Assembly (NCBI RefSeq): GCF_024732245.1
Contig: NZ_CP093845.1
Coordinates: 2,604,001-2,668,000, forward strand
Direction of reading: 5' to 3'
From: Dietzia sp. B32
GTDB taxonomy: Bacteria > Actinomycetota > Actinomycetes > Mycobacteriales > Mycobacteriaceae
Length of the DNA: 64,000 nt
Shown: positions 25,644-34,201 of the stretch, in pieces
How positions within the stretch are numbered: position 1 is the stretch's first letter
Layout: each line of letters opens with the position of its first letter
Notes under the pieces: model-generated
Databases searched by the model: none
Told to the model about the DNA's origin: nothing
What the model saw: only the letters and a program-made list of their open reading frames with translations
Program-made: the position numbers and the translations under genes

Positions 25644-25735
25644 GGTCCCACGGTAGAACTCTCCCGAGCCGGCGACAAGCGTCGGAAGCCTATCCTTACC
25701 TGCAATTTCTCCGCGTCTGGCGCGACCGCGGGGGC

Positions 25736-26365
25736 TTAGGCGGTGACCGCGGAGCGATACTCGTGGGCGGCCCGGGCACCGGCGTCGAGGTCGACCTCGG
25801 GCCAGCCGTCGGGGGCGTGGAGCACCGCCCCCAGATCGGCCGCGGTGAGACCGGACCCGACGGTGAGCAGCGCCTCGACGGCGTCGGGATCGGGTGGGTC
25901 GAGGAGGGTGTCGTCGGCCAGCTCGTCGACGATGTCCCGCAGGGCGGCGCGGGTCACGGGGAACAGTTCGGGGTCGAAGCCGTTGTCGGCGGGCTGGTCC
26001 AGCCGCCACCACCCGGACCCGTCCCAGCCGTACAGGAAGCCCAGGTGGGCGTCGTGGGCGCGGGCGTGCTCGACTCCTCGGCGCCACCACCCGGGAGCGT
26101 CCCCCACGAGGTCTGTACCGGCCTCCCCGGTGTTGCCGCTGCCCTCGGTGAGGGAGAACTCGTGGTGCCAACCGGCCAGGAGTGCGCGGCCCTCGCCCGG
26201 GCGCAGCAGCGCCATCCACATCCCGTCGGCGCCGGTCCAGTGCAGGGCGCCGGCGGCGGGCGGATGGGGGTCGAGACCCACCGCCGCGCGCACGGCGGCG
26301 TCCACGGCGAGGAGTGAGGCGATGTCGTCGGGCGTCGAGTCCAGGTCCACGGGCAGCACGGCCAT
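25736..26365 (-). CDS. Hypothetical protein
   Basis: A 209-residue soluble, acidic, tryptophan-rich protein that I cannot assign. It contains 'GALHWTGADGMWMALL', 'ALLAGWHHEFS', 'GWWRRGVEHARAHDAHLGFLYGWDGSGWWRL' (split here as one region near residues 90-120) and a helical C-terminus. The Trp/Gly/His pattern suggests a small actinobacterial family. ATG 26365 is supported by TAGCGT 7 bases upstream. It is divergent from the P450 gene. Confidence 0.6.
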   Translation of the reverse strand: MAVLPVDLDSTPDDIASLLAVDAAVRAAVGLDPHPPAAGALHWTGADGMWMALLRPGEGRALLAGWHHEFSLTEGSGNTGEAGTDLVGDAPGWWRRGVEHARAHDAHLGFLYGWDGSGWWRLDQPADNGFDPELFPVTRAALRDIVDELADDTLLDPPDPDAVEALLTVGSGLTAADLGAVLHAPDGWPEVDLDAGARAAHEYRSAVTA

Positions 26366-26514
26366 GGGGACCACGCTAGACCCGATCGACGACGACGAGG
26401 CGACGATCGCGGTGAACGTCCGGCGACCCGCGGGTGACACAGGGGTGCGGGGACGGGCGCCGATCATGGACGATCCCGCTGCGGCGGGGTCGTGCCGCTC
26501 GTACGGTGAAGGCC

Positions 26515-27927
26515 ATGCGCAGTGAGGCGACACACGATCAGGCGGGCCCCGGCCCGGCACGCGGTCACGCGGGCCCCGGCCCGACAGACGGTCACGCGGG
26601 CCCGGGCCCGACCACGCAGGCTGGGATCGGGCGGGACGGTCTCCCACCCGGCCCCCGGCTCCCGCGGATCCTGCAGGCGGTGCTCGCCCTGTCCGCGCCC
26701 GCCGTCGTCTTCCCGGCGGCGGCCCGGCGCTACGGGGTGCCGTTCACGCTCGATCTCATGCCTGCCGGGCGCAAGGTCGTCGCGGTGTCCGAGCCCGCGC
26801 AGATCAAGGACGTGTTCGCCGGCTCGCCGTCGGTCTTCCACGCCGGCAAGGGCAACGACCTGCTCCGTCCTCTCCTCGGCGAGCACTCCCTCCTCCTCCA
26901 GGACGGCGACGAGCACGCGCGCGCCCGGCGGTTGCTCGCGCCGGCGTTCGGGCGGCGCGAGATCGACGGCTACCGCACCCTCGTCGAGGAGGTCACCCGC
27001 GAACAGTTGGACCACTGGCCGCGGTCGGGTCGCGTCCGCGCCCACGTGCTGCTCAACCAGCTCACCCTCGAGGTGATCCTGCGGGTGGTGTTCGGGGTGA
27101 CCGACTCGGCGCGCCTGGACCGCATGCGGCCGATCGTCGCCCGGGCGGTCGATGCCGGCCCGGTGGTGATGATCGGCCTGGGGATCCCGGCGCTGCGCAG
27201 GTTCCGGCCGTGGAGCCGGGAGGTGCGGGACCTGGAGACCATCCACGAGTTCCTCGGGGAGGAGATCGCCGCGGCCCGCCTCGACCCGGCGCTGTCCGAG
27301 CGGCGGGACCTCCTGGCGTTGCTGGTCCGCGCCTCGGCGGCCGACGCGCAGGGGCTGTCCGACCAGGAGCTGCGCGACCAGCTCATGACCCTCGTGGCGG
27401 CCGGGCACGAGACCACGGCCACCGCGATGGCGTGGTCGATGCTGGAACTGGCCCGCCACCCGCACATCCAGGACCGGTGCGTCGCCGAGATCGCCGAGCG
27501 CGGGTCGGAGTTCCTCGACGCCGTGCTCAAGGAGGTCCTGCGGCTCCATCCGGTGGTGCCGATGGTGATGCGGGAGCTGCAAGAACCCGCCACCGTCGGC
27601 GGGCGCACCTACCCGCGCGGGGTGACCCTCTCGCCGTCGATCGTCCTGGCCCACCGCGCCGCCGCCACCTATCCGGGGCCCGGTGACTTCGACCCGGCGC
27701 GGTTCCTGGGCGAGGTGCCCACGCCCACCGAGTGGCTGCCCTTCGGCGGCGGCGCGCGACGCTGCATCGGAGCGTCGTTCGCCATGATGGAGGGCCAGGT
27801 CATCCTGCGGCAGGTGCTGGAGCGCTACCGGCTGGAGCCGGTGGGCAGCGGTCGTGAGTGGCCGAGGTCCCGCAACGTCACCCTGTACCCGTGGCGCCGT
27901 GCCCGGGTGGACCTGCGGCCGCGCTGA
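26515..27927 (+). CDS. Cytochrome P450
   Basis: A 470-residue heme monooxygenase. The I-helix motif 'AAGHETTATAMAW' (oxygen activation) lies near residue 297, the ExxR motif in 'EVLRLHP', and the heme-binding loop 'PFGGGARRCIG' carries Cys417. Beta-region 'LSPSIVLAHRAAATYPGPGDFDPARF' is normal. The first ~35 residues are a low-complexity Gly/Pro/His stretch built from near-repeats of 'AGPGP', unusual for a soluble bacterial P450. ATG 26515 is supported by TACGGT 7 bases upstream. No ferredoxin or reductase gene is adjacent, so redox partners come from elsewhere. The substrate is unknown. Confidence 0.92.
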   Translation: MRSEATHDQAGPGPARGHAGPGPTDGHAGPGPTTQAGIGRDGLPPGPRLPRILQAVLALSAPAVVFPAAARRYGVPFTLDLMPAGRKVVAVSEPAQIKDVFAGSPSVFHAGKGNDLLRPLLGEHSLLLQDGDEHARARRLLAPAFGRREIDGYRTLVEEVTREQLDHWPRSGRVRAHVLLNQLTLEVILRVVFGVTDSARLDRMRPIVARAVDAGPVVMIGLGIPALRRFRPWSREVRDLETIHEFLGEEIAAARLDPALSERRDLLALLVRASAADAQGLSDQELRDQLMTLVAAGHETTATAMAWSMLELARHPHIQDRCVAEIAERGSEFLDAVLKEVLRLHPVVPMVMRELQEPATVGGRTYPRGVTLSPSIVLAHRAAATYPGPGDFDPARFLGEVPTPTEWLPFGGGARRCIGASFAMMEGQVILRQVLERYRLEPVGSGREWPRSRNVTLYPWRRARVDLRPR

Positions 27928-28022
27928 GCCGGGGGCCGTCCCGGGCGTGTGACGGGTGGTGATCAGGTGGTTAACGGGACTCAGATGTGCTTTTCGGTGG
28001 AGATTTTCCTACCGTGGAGGGT

Positions 28023-28634
28023 GTGAACGCTTCTCCGTCTCCCTCGCCGCAGTCCGAAGCGCCGCGCGCCTCGGTCGCCAGTATGTACACGTGGATCTCC
28101 GAGACCGGGAGACTGATCGAGCAGGTCCGCGTCGTTCCCAAGGGCGATTCCGCGCGCGCCCGCGGCCGGATCGTCTCCGCCTCGCACCCGGAACAGCCCG
28201 CCTTCACGGCCGAGTACGAGGCGGTCATCGGCTCGGACGCGACCCTGCGCCGGGTGTGGCTGACCCTCACCACCGAGGAGTTCGAGCGCAGCATCGACCT
28301 GGTCTGCGACGACGAGGGCGCCTGGCTGCTCGAGGACACCTCCGGAACGCGTTCGCGCGTGGGTGGCGACGGCGTGGTGGACGTGGACGTCACCTACAGC
28401 GTGTTCTTCGCCAGCGTCATGATCCGGCGTCTGGGCCTGCACGCGCAGCCGGACTCGGCCGACGTGCGGGTGCTCTCGGTGGACTCCATGACGCTCGAGG
28501 TCACCGAGGACTCCGTCACGCTTTCCAGCGATGACGAGCAGGTCCACGGCATCACCGCCACTGCGTCGACCAGCGCAACGGTCGACTCCGACGGCATGAT
28601 CGTCGACGTCCCCGGGCTCAGTCGACGGGCCTGA
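28023..28634 (+). CDS. Putative glycolipid-binding family-like protein (DUF1089-like)
   Basis: A 203-residue beta-rich protein. 'MYTWISETGRLIEQVRVVP' and 'LVCDDEGAWLLEDTSG' followed by 'VVDVDVTYSVFFASVMIRRL' match, in order, the pattern of the putative glycolipid-binding family (Y-x-W; D-x-x-G-x-W; D-V-D-x-S...IRRL), though with substitutions, so the match is moderate. It has no signal peptide. GTG 28023 is preceded by TACCGT and GGAGGGT, which serve as both a -10-like box and a ribosome site. The 3' end runs into a tandem 9-bp repeat shared with the convergent tyrA end. Confidence 0.6.
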   Translation: MNASPSPSPQSEAPRASVASMYTWISETGRLIEQVRVVPKGDSARARGRIVSASHPEQPAFTAEYEAVIGSDATLRRVWLTLTTEEFERSIDLVCDDEGAWLLEDTSGTRSRVGGDGVVDVDVTYSVFFASVMIRRLGLHAQPDSADVRVLSVDSMTLEVTEDSVTLSSDDEQVHGITATASTSATVDSDGMIVDVPGLSRRA

Positions 28635-28689
28635 GCGGTCTCTCCGGCCTGGACGGCCTGGACGGCCTCTCCGGCCTGAGCGGCCTCAG
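28627..28689. repeat. Tandem 9-bp GC-rich repeat between convergent gene ends
   Basis: Seven degenerate copies of CGGCCTNNN fill the space between the glycolipid-binding-like gene and tyrA and touch both stop codons. Self-complementary GGCC cores could fold and help terminate both transcripts. Confidence 0.6.
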
Positions 28690-29642
28690 CCCGCGGGCGT
28701 GACCTCCCGACCCGCGGCGCCCGCCTCCCGGAGCACCTCGAGCCACCCTGCCTCACCCGGCCTGACCTCCACGGGCCGTGACTCCCGGCCGGCGCGGTCG
28801 GTCTGCGCGTCCTCGTAGGCGCGCCGTGCACGGTTCCCGTCGTCGACGAGCGGTCCCAGCGTTCCCCGCTCGGCCAGCGACGCGCGCGCCGCCCCGAGGT
28901 CGACGAGGCACTCGTCCAGCACCTCCACCAGTGCGTCCCGGTTGGGTTCGCAGATCGCCCGCACCAGGTCGGGCGCGGTCCCGGCGACGCGGGTGCCGTC
29001 ACGGAACGACCCCGCCGCGAGGGCGAGCGCGAGGTCTCCACCGCGGCTGCCGGCCAGCGCCAACGCCTCCGCCAGGACGTGCCCCAGGTGCGAGATCCGG
29101 GCGACCGCCCCGTCGTGGTCGGCGGAGGTCGCCGAGGTCACCCGCGCGCCGCAGTCGAGGGCGAGTCGCGCCACCCGGCCCCAGGTGTCGGGGTCGGCGT
29201 CGTCGTCGGCCGCGACGAGCCACGTGGCACCGCGGAAGAGGTCGGGGTCGGTGGCGTCCCAGCCGGAGTGCGCGGTTCCGGCCATGGGGTGCCCGCCGAC
29301 GAACCGCCCGTCCAGTCCGCGGCGTCGCACCGCGTCCAGGACGGGTCCCTTGACGCTGATCACGTCGGTGAGGGCGACCGTGGGGGCGTGCTCGGCCACC
29401 GCGCCCAGGACCGCGTCCAGGGCGGGGAGCGGGACGCCGACGACGACGAGGGCATCCGTCTCCGCGGCCCGGCGGAGTGTGGTGGGCAGATCCGTGGTGA
29501 CGTCGAAACCGGCGGCGGTGGCGGACCCGGCGCCTGCGGCGGAGCGGTTCCATCCGAAGGTGCGGTCCGGGCCGAGGGCCCGCATGAGTGAACCGCCGAT
29601 CAGACCGACCCCGAGTACGCACACGTCCGCCGTCACCGTCAC
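28686..29642 (-). CDS. tyrA: Prephenate dehydrogenase
   Basis: A 318-residue NAD(P)-dependent enzyme of tyrosine biosynthesis. The N-terminal Rossmann fold has 'CVLGVGLIGGSLMRALG' (residues 8-24), then 'VVVGVPLPALDAVL', 'LTDVISVKGPV' and the substrate-site 'FVGGHPMAGTAHSGWDATDPDLFRG' region (near 115-140), where the histidine of GGHPMAG is the catalytic residue of the family. A helical C-terminal dimer domain follows. Length is normal, with no ACT domain. The start is GTG 29642. It is divergent from the TadA-associated gene, the same arrangement recalled in mycobacteria (tyrA next to tadA). Confidence 0.9.
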   Translation of the reverse strand: MTVTADVCVLGVGLIGGSLMRALGPDRTFGWNRSAAGAGSATAAGFDVTTDLPTTLRRAAETDALVVVGVPLPALDAVLGAVAEHAPTVALTDVISVKGPVLDAVRRRGLDGRFVGGHPMAGTAHSGWDATDPDLFRGATWLVAADDDADPDTWGRVARLALDCGARVTSATSADHDGAVARISHLGHVLAEALALAGSRGGDLALALAAGSFRDGTRVAGTAPDLVRAICEPNRDALVEVLDECLVDLGAARASLAERGTLGPLVDDGNRARRAYEDAQTDRAGRESRPVEVRPGEAGWLEVLREAGAAGREVTPAG

Positions 29643-29678
29643 CTGACAAGGTTCTCACAGCAGACTACGGTTGAGCCC

Positions 29679-30206
29679 ATGCCCAGCAGCTCCGACCGAC
29701 TCGCCCGCGACTCCGACGACGACACCGTCACCGGCATCGCACTCGGGGTGGTCCAGGACGGCGGATCCTGGCAGGTCACCCGACTGGACGACGCCGCCCT
29801 CACCAGCCTCGACGACGCGGCCCGGCAGGTCCGGTCGCTACGAGCGGAGGGGCCGTCGTTCGGGATGATCGACGTGGACCACGAGTTCTTCGTCATCCTG
29901 CGCCCGGGCCCGTCGGGGATGCGGCTCATGGTCTCGGACGCCACCGCGTCGCTGGACTACGACCTCGCGGCGGACGTGCTGGACGAGCTCAACGTGGACG
30001 TGCCCGACATGACCGACGAGGAGCTCGAGGAGACCGATCCGTGGGGCGAGGGCGACATGGCGATCCTCGAGGACATGGGCCTGCCCGCCGGGGTGCTGGA
30101 GATCATCGTCTCCGAGACCGACCTCTACGCCGATGAGCAGCTGCAGTCGGTGGCCGAGCGGATGGGCTTCGGCGAGGAGTTCGAGCAGCACCAGCCCGAC
30201 TCGTGA
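29679..30206 (+). CDS. tRNA adenosine deaminase-associated protein
   Basis: A 175-residue acidic protein of the actinobacterial family found beside tadA. It has a two-part alpha/beta layout: 'GIALGVVQDGGSWQVTRLDD', then 'VDHEFFVILRPGPSGMRLMVSDATA', and a C-terminal acidic stretch 'EEDPWGEGDMAI'-like that ends in a helix. Its molecular function is unknown; the name reflects linkage only. TACGGT lies 7 bases before ATG 29679, so it is probably leaderless. tadA follows 41 bases downstream. Confidence 0.85.
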   Translation: MPSSSDRLARDSDDDTVTGIALGVVQDGGSWQVTRLDDAALTSLDDAARQVRSLRAEGPSFGMIDVDHEFFVILRPGPSGMRLMVSDATASLDYDLAADVLDELNVDVPDMTDEELEETDPWGEGDMAILEDMGLPAGVLEIIVSETDLYADEQLQSVAERMGFGEEFEQHQPDS

Positions 30207-30247
30207 GGTCGCCGAGTGCGTGAGCTCGTCGTGGTGGTGACGCCGCC

Positions 30248-30751
30248 GTGCCCGTGAGTTCGTCCGGGCCGGTGGATCCCGCGCACCGGGGAGTCGCACG
30301 TGCGGCCGACGAGGAGCTGGTCCGGCGCGCGCTCGACGTCGCCGCCGCCACCCCTGACGCGGACGTCCCCGTCGGCGCCATCGTCCTGGGGCCGGACGGT
30401 CGGGAGCTGTCCGCCGCCACCAATCGCCGGGAAACGGACGGCGATCCGTTCGCCCACGCCGAGATCCTCGCCCTGCGCGAGGCCGCAGGGGTGCTGGGCG
30501 ACGGGTGGCGTCTCGAGGACTGCACCCTCGTGGTCACCCTGGAGCCCTGCACGATGTGCGCGGGCGCGGCGGTCGCGGCGAGGGTCGGACGGATCGTCTT
30601 CGGCGCCTGGGAGCCGCGTACCGGGGCGTGCGGGTCGTTGTGGGACGTGGTCCGCGACCGGCGCCTGGTCCACCGTCCAGAGGTGCGGGGCGGGGTGCTC
30701 GAGGACGAGTGCGCCGCGATCCTCGAGGGGTTCTTCCGCGCCCGGCGGTGA
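30248..30751 (+). CDS. tadA: tRNA-specific adenosine deaminase
   Basis: A 167-residue zinc deaminase that converts A34 to inosine in tRNA-Arg(ACG), a substrate encoded in this window at 11354. 'HAEILAL' provides the zinc histidine and catalytic glutamate, and 'EPCTMCAGA' the two zinc cysteines. 'VPVGAIVLG' and 'NRRETDGDP' are family blocks, and the C-terminus 'LEGFFRARR' is basic for tRNA binding. The N-terminal 20 residues before the domain are variable. The start is GTG 30248, with GTG 30254 possible. Confidence 0.9.
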   Translation: MPVSSSGPVDPAHRGVARAADEELVRRALDVAAATPDADVPVGAIVLGPDGRELSAATNRRETDGDPFAHAEILALREAAGVLGDGWRLEDCTLVVTLEPCTMCAGAAVAARVGRIVFGAWEPRTGACGSLWDVVRDRRLVHRPEVRGGVLEDECAAILEGFFRARR

Positions 30752-30893
30752 CCGCGGGGGCGTTCCGCCGCGATGCGGGGCCTCCGCGGTGACCCGATCG
30801 TGACCCGCGCGCGGTGGAGGCCCTGTCCGCGTCTCCGTACGGTGGAGGTCAGGAGGCGCCGGGTCCCGGTGCCGCGATCGAGAGGAGCACCAC

Positions 30894-31094
30894 ATGGGAG
30901 TGGGAGACAAGTTCTCGAACAAGGCCGAGGAGCTGGGTGGCCGCGCCAAGGAGTCGGCCGGAGCCGCCACGGGTGACCGTGATCTGCAGGCCGAAGGCCA
31001 GGCGGACCAGGGTTCGGCCAACGTCAAGCAGGGCGCAGAGAAGCTCAAGGACAAGGCCAACGAGGCCGCGAGCAAGCTCACCGGCAACAACTGA
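30894..31094 (+). CDS. CsbD family stress protein
   Basis: A 66-residue hydrophilic helical protein rich in Lys, Glu and Ala ('DKFSNKAEELGGRAKESAG', 'KDKANEAASKL'). This is the CsbD pattern, general-stress proteins controlled by alternative sigma factors in other bacteria. GAGAGGAG precedes ATG 30894. A TACGGT box at 30838-30843 would give a ~45-base leader. Biochemical role unknown. Confidence 0.88.
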   Translation: MGVGDKFSNKAEELGGRAKESAGAATGDRDLQAEGQADQGSANVKQGAEKLKDKANEAASKLTGNN

Positions 31095-31167
31095 CCCGGA
31101 CAGGCGGATTCCCGCCGCTGGCCTGGCGATTTTCGTCTGGGGCCACTGGTGAAGTAGCCTGATCGGC

Positions 31168-31258
31168 GGTGGCGTGTCCGAGCGGCCGAAGGTGCAGCAC
31201 TCGAAATGCTGTGTTGGGTAACCCCCAACCGTGGGTTCAAATCCCACCGCCACCGCCA
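31168..31258 (+). tRNA. tRNA-Ser(CGA)
   Basis: The acceptor stem is GGTGGCG/CGCCACC with discriminator G and an encoded CCA (31256-31258). The anticodon loop CTCGAAA gives CGA, which reads UCG. A long variable arm is present. Confidence 0.97.
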
Positions 31259-31262
31259 CGGG

Positions 31263-31298
31263 GAGAGCCCCGGATCTCGAGAGAGGTCCGGGGCTCTC
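31263..31298 (+). terminator. Terminator after tRNA-Ser(CGA)
   Basis: A perfect 12-bp stem (GAGAGCCCCGGA with its complement) and a 12-base loop, followed by CGCCCTTTCG. Confidence 0.7.
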
Positions 31299-31442
31299 GC
31301 CCTTTCGTCACAGGCGGGCAGTCCCCGCCCCCTCCGGCCCTTGCCGCCCCTTGCCGCAGCCGCGCGACTGAGAGTCATCCGTGTGCGATATATACCGTCC
31401 GGATGATTCCGGAGCGCGCGGATGCGCGGACGGGACCGCCGG

Positions 31443-32048
31443 TCAGGAACGGTCGGCGAAGTCCGCGACGAAGTTCGGGAGCGTGACGACCGCGTTCAGC
31501 GTCGCCAGCGCGGACTCGATCACCGCGTCCTGCGGCAGCCCCGACTCCTCGCCGAGCAGGGCCAACTCCTCGACGCCGGCCAGCCATGCCCGCGTCAGCA
31601 CGAGCGCCAGCGGACCCGGTTCGGCCATCCCGAGGCTGTCGAGGATCCGCAGGCTGATCGTGCGGTGCATGCCGTCCACGACCTTCTCCAACACCGGATC
31701 CACCGCCCTGCCGGAGCGCAGGACCGCCACGTAGTTGTCCCGCCGCCGCTGGATGTAGCGCACCAGCGCCGTGATGATCGCGCGAGTACTGTCCGCGGCG
31801 TGCGCCCCCTCCGGGATCTCGGTCAGGGACAGCACGTGGTCGGCAGCCGCCCGCACGACCGCCGTGAGGTAGTCCAGCTTGGTGGGGAAGTAATGGAACA
31901 GCAGGCTGCGGGACACCCCGGCCCGCTCGGCCACGTCATCCAATGACAGAGCATGGAAAGGCACGGTCTCCAGCAAACGGATCCCCAACACGATCAGCTG
32001 CGAACGGCGCTCGTGTTTGGAGAGCCTCCGGCCACCTGATGTGGTCAT
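31443..32048 (-). CDS. TetR-family transcriptional regulator
   Basis: A 201-residue regulator. The helix-turn-helix runs over about residues 28-58 ('LSLDDVAERAGVSRSLLFHYFPTKLDYL'). The C-terminal helical ligand domain has 'AIITALVRYIQRRRDNYVAVL' and 'AWLAGVEELALL', resembling the C-terminal domain of mycobacterial TetR proteins for lipid or acyl-CoA ligands. ATG 32048 is preceded by GAGGTGGGG. It is divergent from tgt, but whether it controls that gene is unknown; no clear operator palindrome is visible in the 150-base gap. Confidence 0.88.
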   Translation of the reverse strand: MTTSGGRRLSKHERRSQLIVLGIRLLETVPFHALSLDDVAERAGVSRSLLFHYFPTKLDYLTAVVRAAADHVLSLTEIPEGAHAADSTRAIITALVRYIQRRRDNYVAVLRSGRAVDPVLEKVVDGMHRTISLRILDSLGMAEPGPLALVLTRAWLAGVEELALLGEESGLPQDAVIESALATLNAVVTLPNFVADFADRS

Positions 32049-32198
32049 CGCCCCACCTCGTCGTCGTCATCCCGCTCGTCGTTCACTCAGCTGCGCTCGT
32101 CGCGCCCCCGACGCCGACGATCACGCCCCCCGTGCCGACGTACCCCTCCATCTTAGGGTCACGTCCGCAATCCGCGACCGCCATGCCACGATGGACCG

Positions 32199-33476
32199 AT
32201 GCCGGACAACAGCTCGCCCACGCTCCGCCCCACCACCTTCGACGTGGGCGAGCGGATGGTCCTCGACGGAACCGCCGGTGGACGGACGGGTGTCATCCAC
32301 ACCCCGCACGGTGACATCGCCACGCCCGCGTTCATCCCGGTGGGGACCAAGGCCACCGTCAAGACGCTCACGCCCGAGCAGGTCCGCTCGACCGGTGCCC
32401 AGGCGGTGCTGGCCAACGCGTACCACCTGTACCTGCAACCCGGCCACGAGATCGTCGACGCCGCTGGCGGACTGGGCGAGTTCATGCGCTGGCCCGGACC
32501 GACCTACACCGACTCGGGCGGCTTCCAGGTGATGAGCCTGGGCGTGGGGTTCAAGAAGGTCATCGAGATGTCGGCGAGCGCCACGCCCGACGACTCGGCC
32601 ACCAACAAGGGGCAGGGCCGGCTGGCCAAGGTCGATGAGGACGGCGTCACCTTCACCTCGCACCTCGACGGCTCGCGACACCGCTTCTCGCCCGAGGTGT
32701 CGATGCGGATCCAGCACTCGCTGGGCGCCGACATCCTGTTCGCCTTCGATGAGCTCACCACGCTGATGAACACGCGGACGTACCAGGAGCGTTCGGTGGA
32801 GCGGACCCGTCGCTGGGCGCTGCGCTGCCTCGACGAGCACGAGCGGCTGTCGACCGAGCGCACCCACCGGCCGGGACAGTCACTGTGGGGCGTGGTGCAG
32901 GGCGCGCAGTTCGAGGACCTGCGGCGGCAGGCCGTGCGCGGGCTCGTGGAGATGAGCGAGCGAGCCGAGGCCGAGGGGCGCCGGGGGTTCGGCGGCTACG
33001 GCATCGGCGGTGCGCTGGAGAAGGAGAACCTCGGCACGATCGTGGGTTGGTGCACCGAGGAACTGCCCGAGGACCGGCCCCGCCACCTCCTGGGGATCAG
33101 CGAGCCCGACGACATCTTCACCGCCGTGGAGAACGGCGCCGACACCTTCGACTGCGTCGCGCCGACCCGACTCGCCCGCCACGGCGGCATCTACACCCTC
33201 GACGGGCGGGTCAACATCACCCGCGCCCAGTTCCGCCACGACCACACCCCGCTCGACCCCGAGGGCCCGTCCGAGGTGTCGCGCGAGTACAGCCGCGCCT
33301 ACCTGCACCACCTGTTCAAGGCCAAGGAGTTCCTCGGCTCCACGCTGCTCACGCTGCACAACCTCGCCTTTGTGGTGCGGCTGGTCGACGAGGTGCGCGC
33401 GGCGATGGCGGCCGGGCCCGACGAGTACGTGGCCTACAAGGAGCAGTTCCTGGGGCGGTACTACTCGGGGCGGTGA
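32199..33476 (+). CDS. tgt: tRNA-guanine(34) transglycosylase, zinc site missing
   Basis: A 425-residue TIM-barrel enzyme that exchanges G34 of tRNA-Asp, -Asn, -His and -Tyr for queuine or its precursor. 'TPAFIPVGTKATVK', 'ANAYHLYLQPG', 'DSGGFQVMSLG' and 'FDCVAPTRLARHGG' (nucleophile Asp) are present. In the zinc region the E. coli sequence has C-x-C-x-x-C; here residues 355-361 read 'EGPSEVS' before 'REYSRAYLHHL', so all three cysteines are absent, although 'LTLHNL' keeps the histidine. The 'FDECTP' substrate loop reads 'FDELTT'. Loss of these residues suggests a metal-free subfamily, perhaps specific for queuine. A weak CACGAT box lies 6 bases before the ATG. Confidence 0.88.
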   Translation: MPDNSSPTLRPTTFDVGERMVLDGTAGGRTGVIHTPHGDIATPAFIPVGTKATVKTLTPEQVRSTGAQAVLANAYHLYLQPGHEIVDAAGGLGEFMRWPGPTYTDSGGFQVMSLGVGFKKVIEMSASATPDDSATNKGQGRLAKVDEDGVTFTSHLDGSRHRFSPEVSMRIQHSLGADILFAFDELTTLMNTRTYQERSVERTRRWALRCLDEHERLSTERTHRPGQSLWGVVQGAQFEDLRRQAVRGLVEMSERAEAEGRRGFGGYGIGGALEKENLGTIVGWCTEELPEDRPRHLLGISEPDDIFTAVENGADTFDCVAPTRLARHGGIYTLDGRVNITRAQFRHDHTPLDPEGPSEVSREYSRAYLHHLFKAKEFLGSTLLTLHNLAFVVRLVDEVRAAMAAGPDEYVAYKEQFLGRYYSGR

Positions 33477-33513
33477 CGGAACGCCGAGCCGCTCCGGATG
33501 ACAAGCTGAGCGC

Positions 33514-34164
33514 ATGGCACACGACCGCAGGCTGACGTCCGAGGAGAACCTGGCACGTCGAACGGCCTACGGGCTCCACCCGGATTCCAAGACCGGGGCG
33601 CTGGCGCCGGTCAGCGAGGCGGCGATGGAGGCAGCGTTCAATCTCCTGGACAAGGCGTTGGCCAGAATGGTCGACGGGGCAGAAGAGGTGGCCGGAAAGC
33701 TGATCTCTCGCGCGGCCGCTCTACCGTTCGACGAGCACCTCGGCCTCTGGCCGGGGCCCTACACGGCCGACCAGATGCTGTTCGACTTCCTCTGTTCTGT
33801 CGCCGAAGACGCCTCCCTTGACCAGCAAGACCCGGACGACCACGACTACGTCGAGGGGCTCTACGACGACATCGTCCGCGTCGTCCCGCAGCTCGACGAC
33901 AGGGAGGGCTCGGTCCTGCGGGACATCGTCGAGACGATCGTGTCCGATTCGAAGATTCTCGGGGTCAGCCGCGCGGAGTCGGAGGCCCTGGCGGCAGCGG
34001 TCAGGGGTCTTCCCGACCCCGAGCCGGCGGAACGCGCGCTCAAGCTCGGCCGTGATGCGGATCTCGCCCAGCGGGAGGATCTCACCCGGCTGGTTCTCGG
34101 CGTGTTGCTCACGGTGATCAAGACCATGAATGAAGCCGACGGATTCCCGGGCGCATCGTTGTAG
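33514..34164 (+). CDS. Hypothetical protein
   Basis: A 216-residue, largely helical acidic protein that I do not recognise. It contains 'EAAFNLLDKALARMVDGAEEVAGKL', 'FDFLCSVAEDASLDQQDPDDHDYVEGL' (both within residues 35-125, quoted as separate helices) and a C-terminal helical segment 'LTRLVLGVLLTVIKTM'. It has no signal peptide or membrane span. It starts 37 bases after tgt on the same strand and may share its transcript. GC content looks slightly lower than in its neighbours, which could indicate a recent arrival, but I have not measured it. Confidence 0.6.
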   Translation: MAHDRRLTSEENLARRTAYGLHPDSKTGALAPVSEAAMEAAFNLLDKALARMVDGAEEVAGKLISRAAALPFDEHLGLWPGPYTADQMLFDFLCSVAEDASLDQQDPDDHDYVEGLYDDIVRVVPQLDDREGSVLRDIVETIVSDSKILGVSRAESEALAAAVRGLPDPEPAERALKLGRDADLAQREDLTRLVLGVLLTVIKTMNEADGFPGASL

Positions 34165-34201
34165 GGACCCGGGCCGCGGCGGGACGAAGAACCGGGGCTC
34201 G

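Noticed and set aside
24921-26219. 432-codon version of the VIT-family gene
   Set aside because: The extra N-terminal half is Arg/Pro-rich shadow sequence antisense to nothing useful, and a TACCGT box plus typical family N-terminus place the start at 25643.
26434-26514. Upstream in-frame extension of the P450
   Set aside because: A TACGGT box lies 7 bases before ATG 26515, and the extra residues look non-coding.
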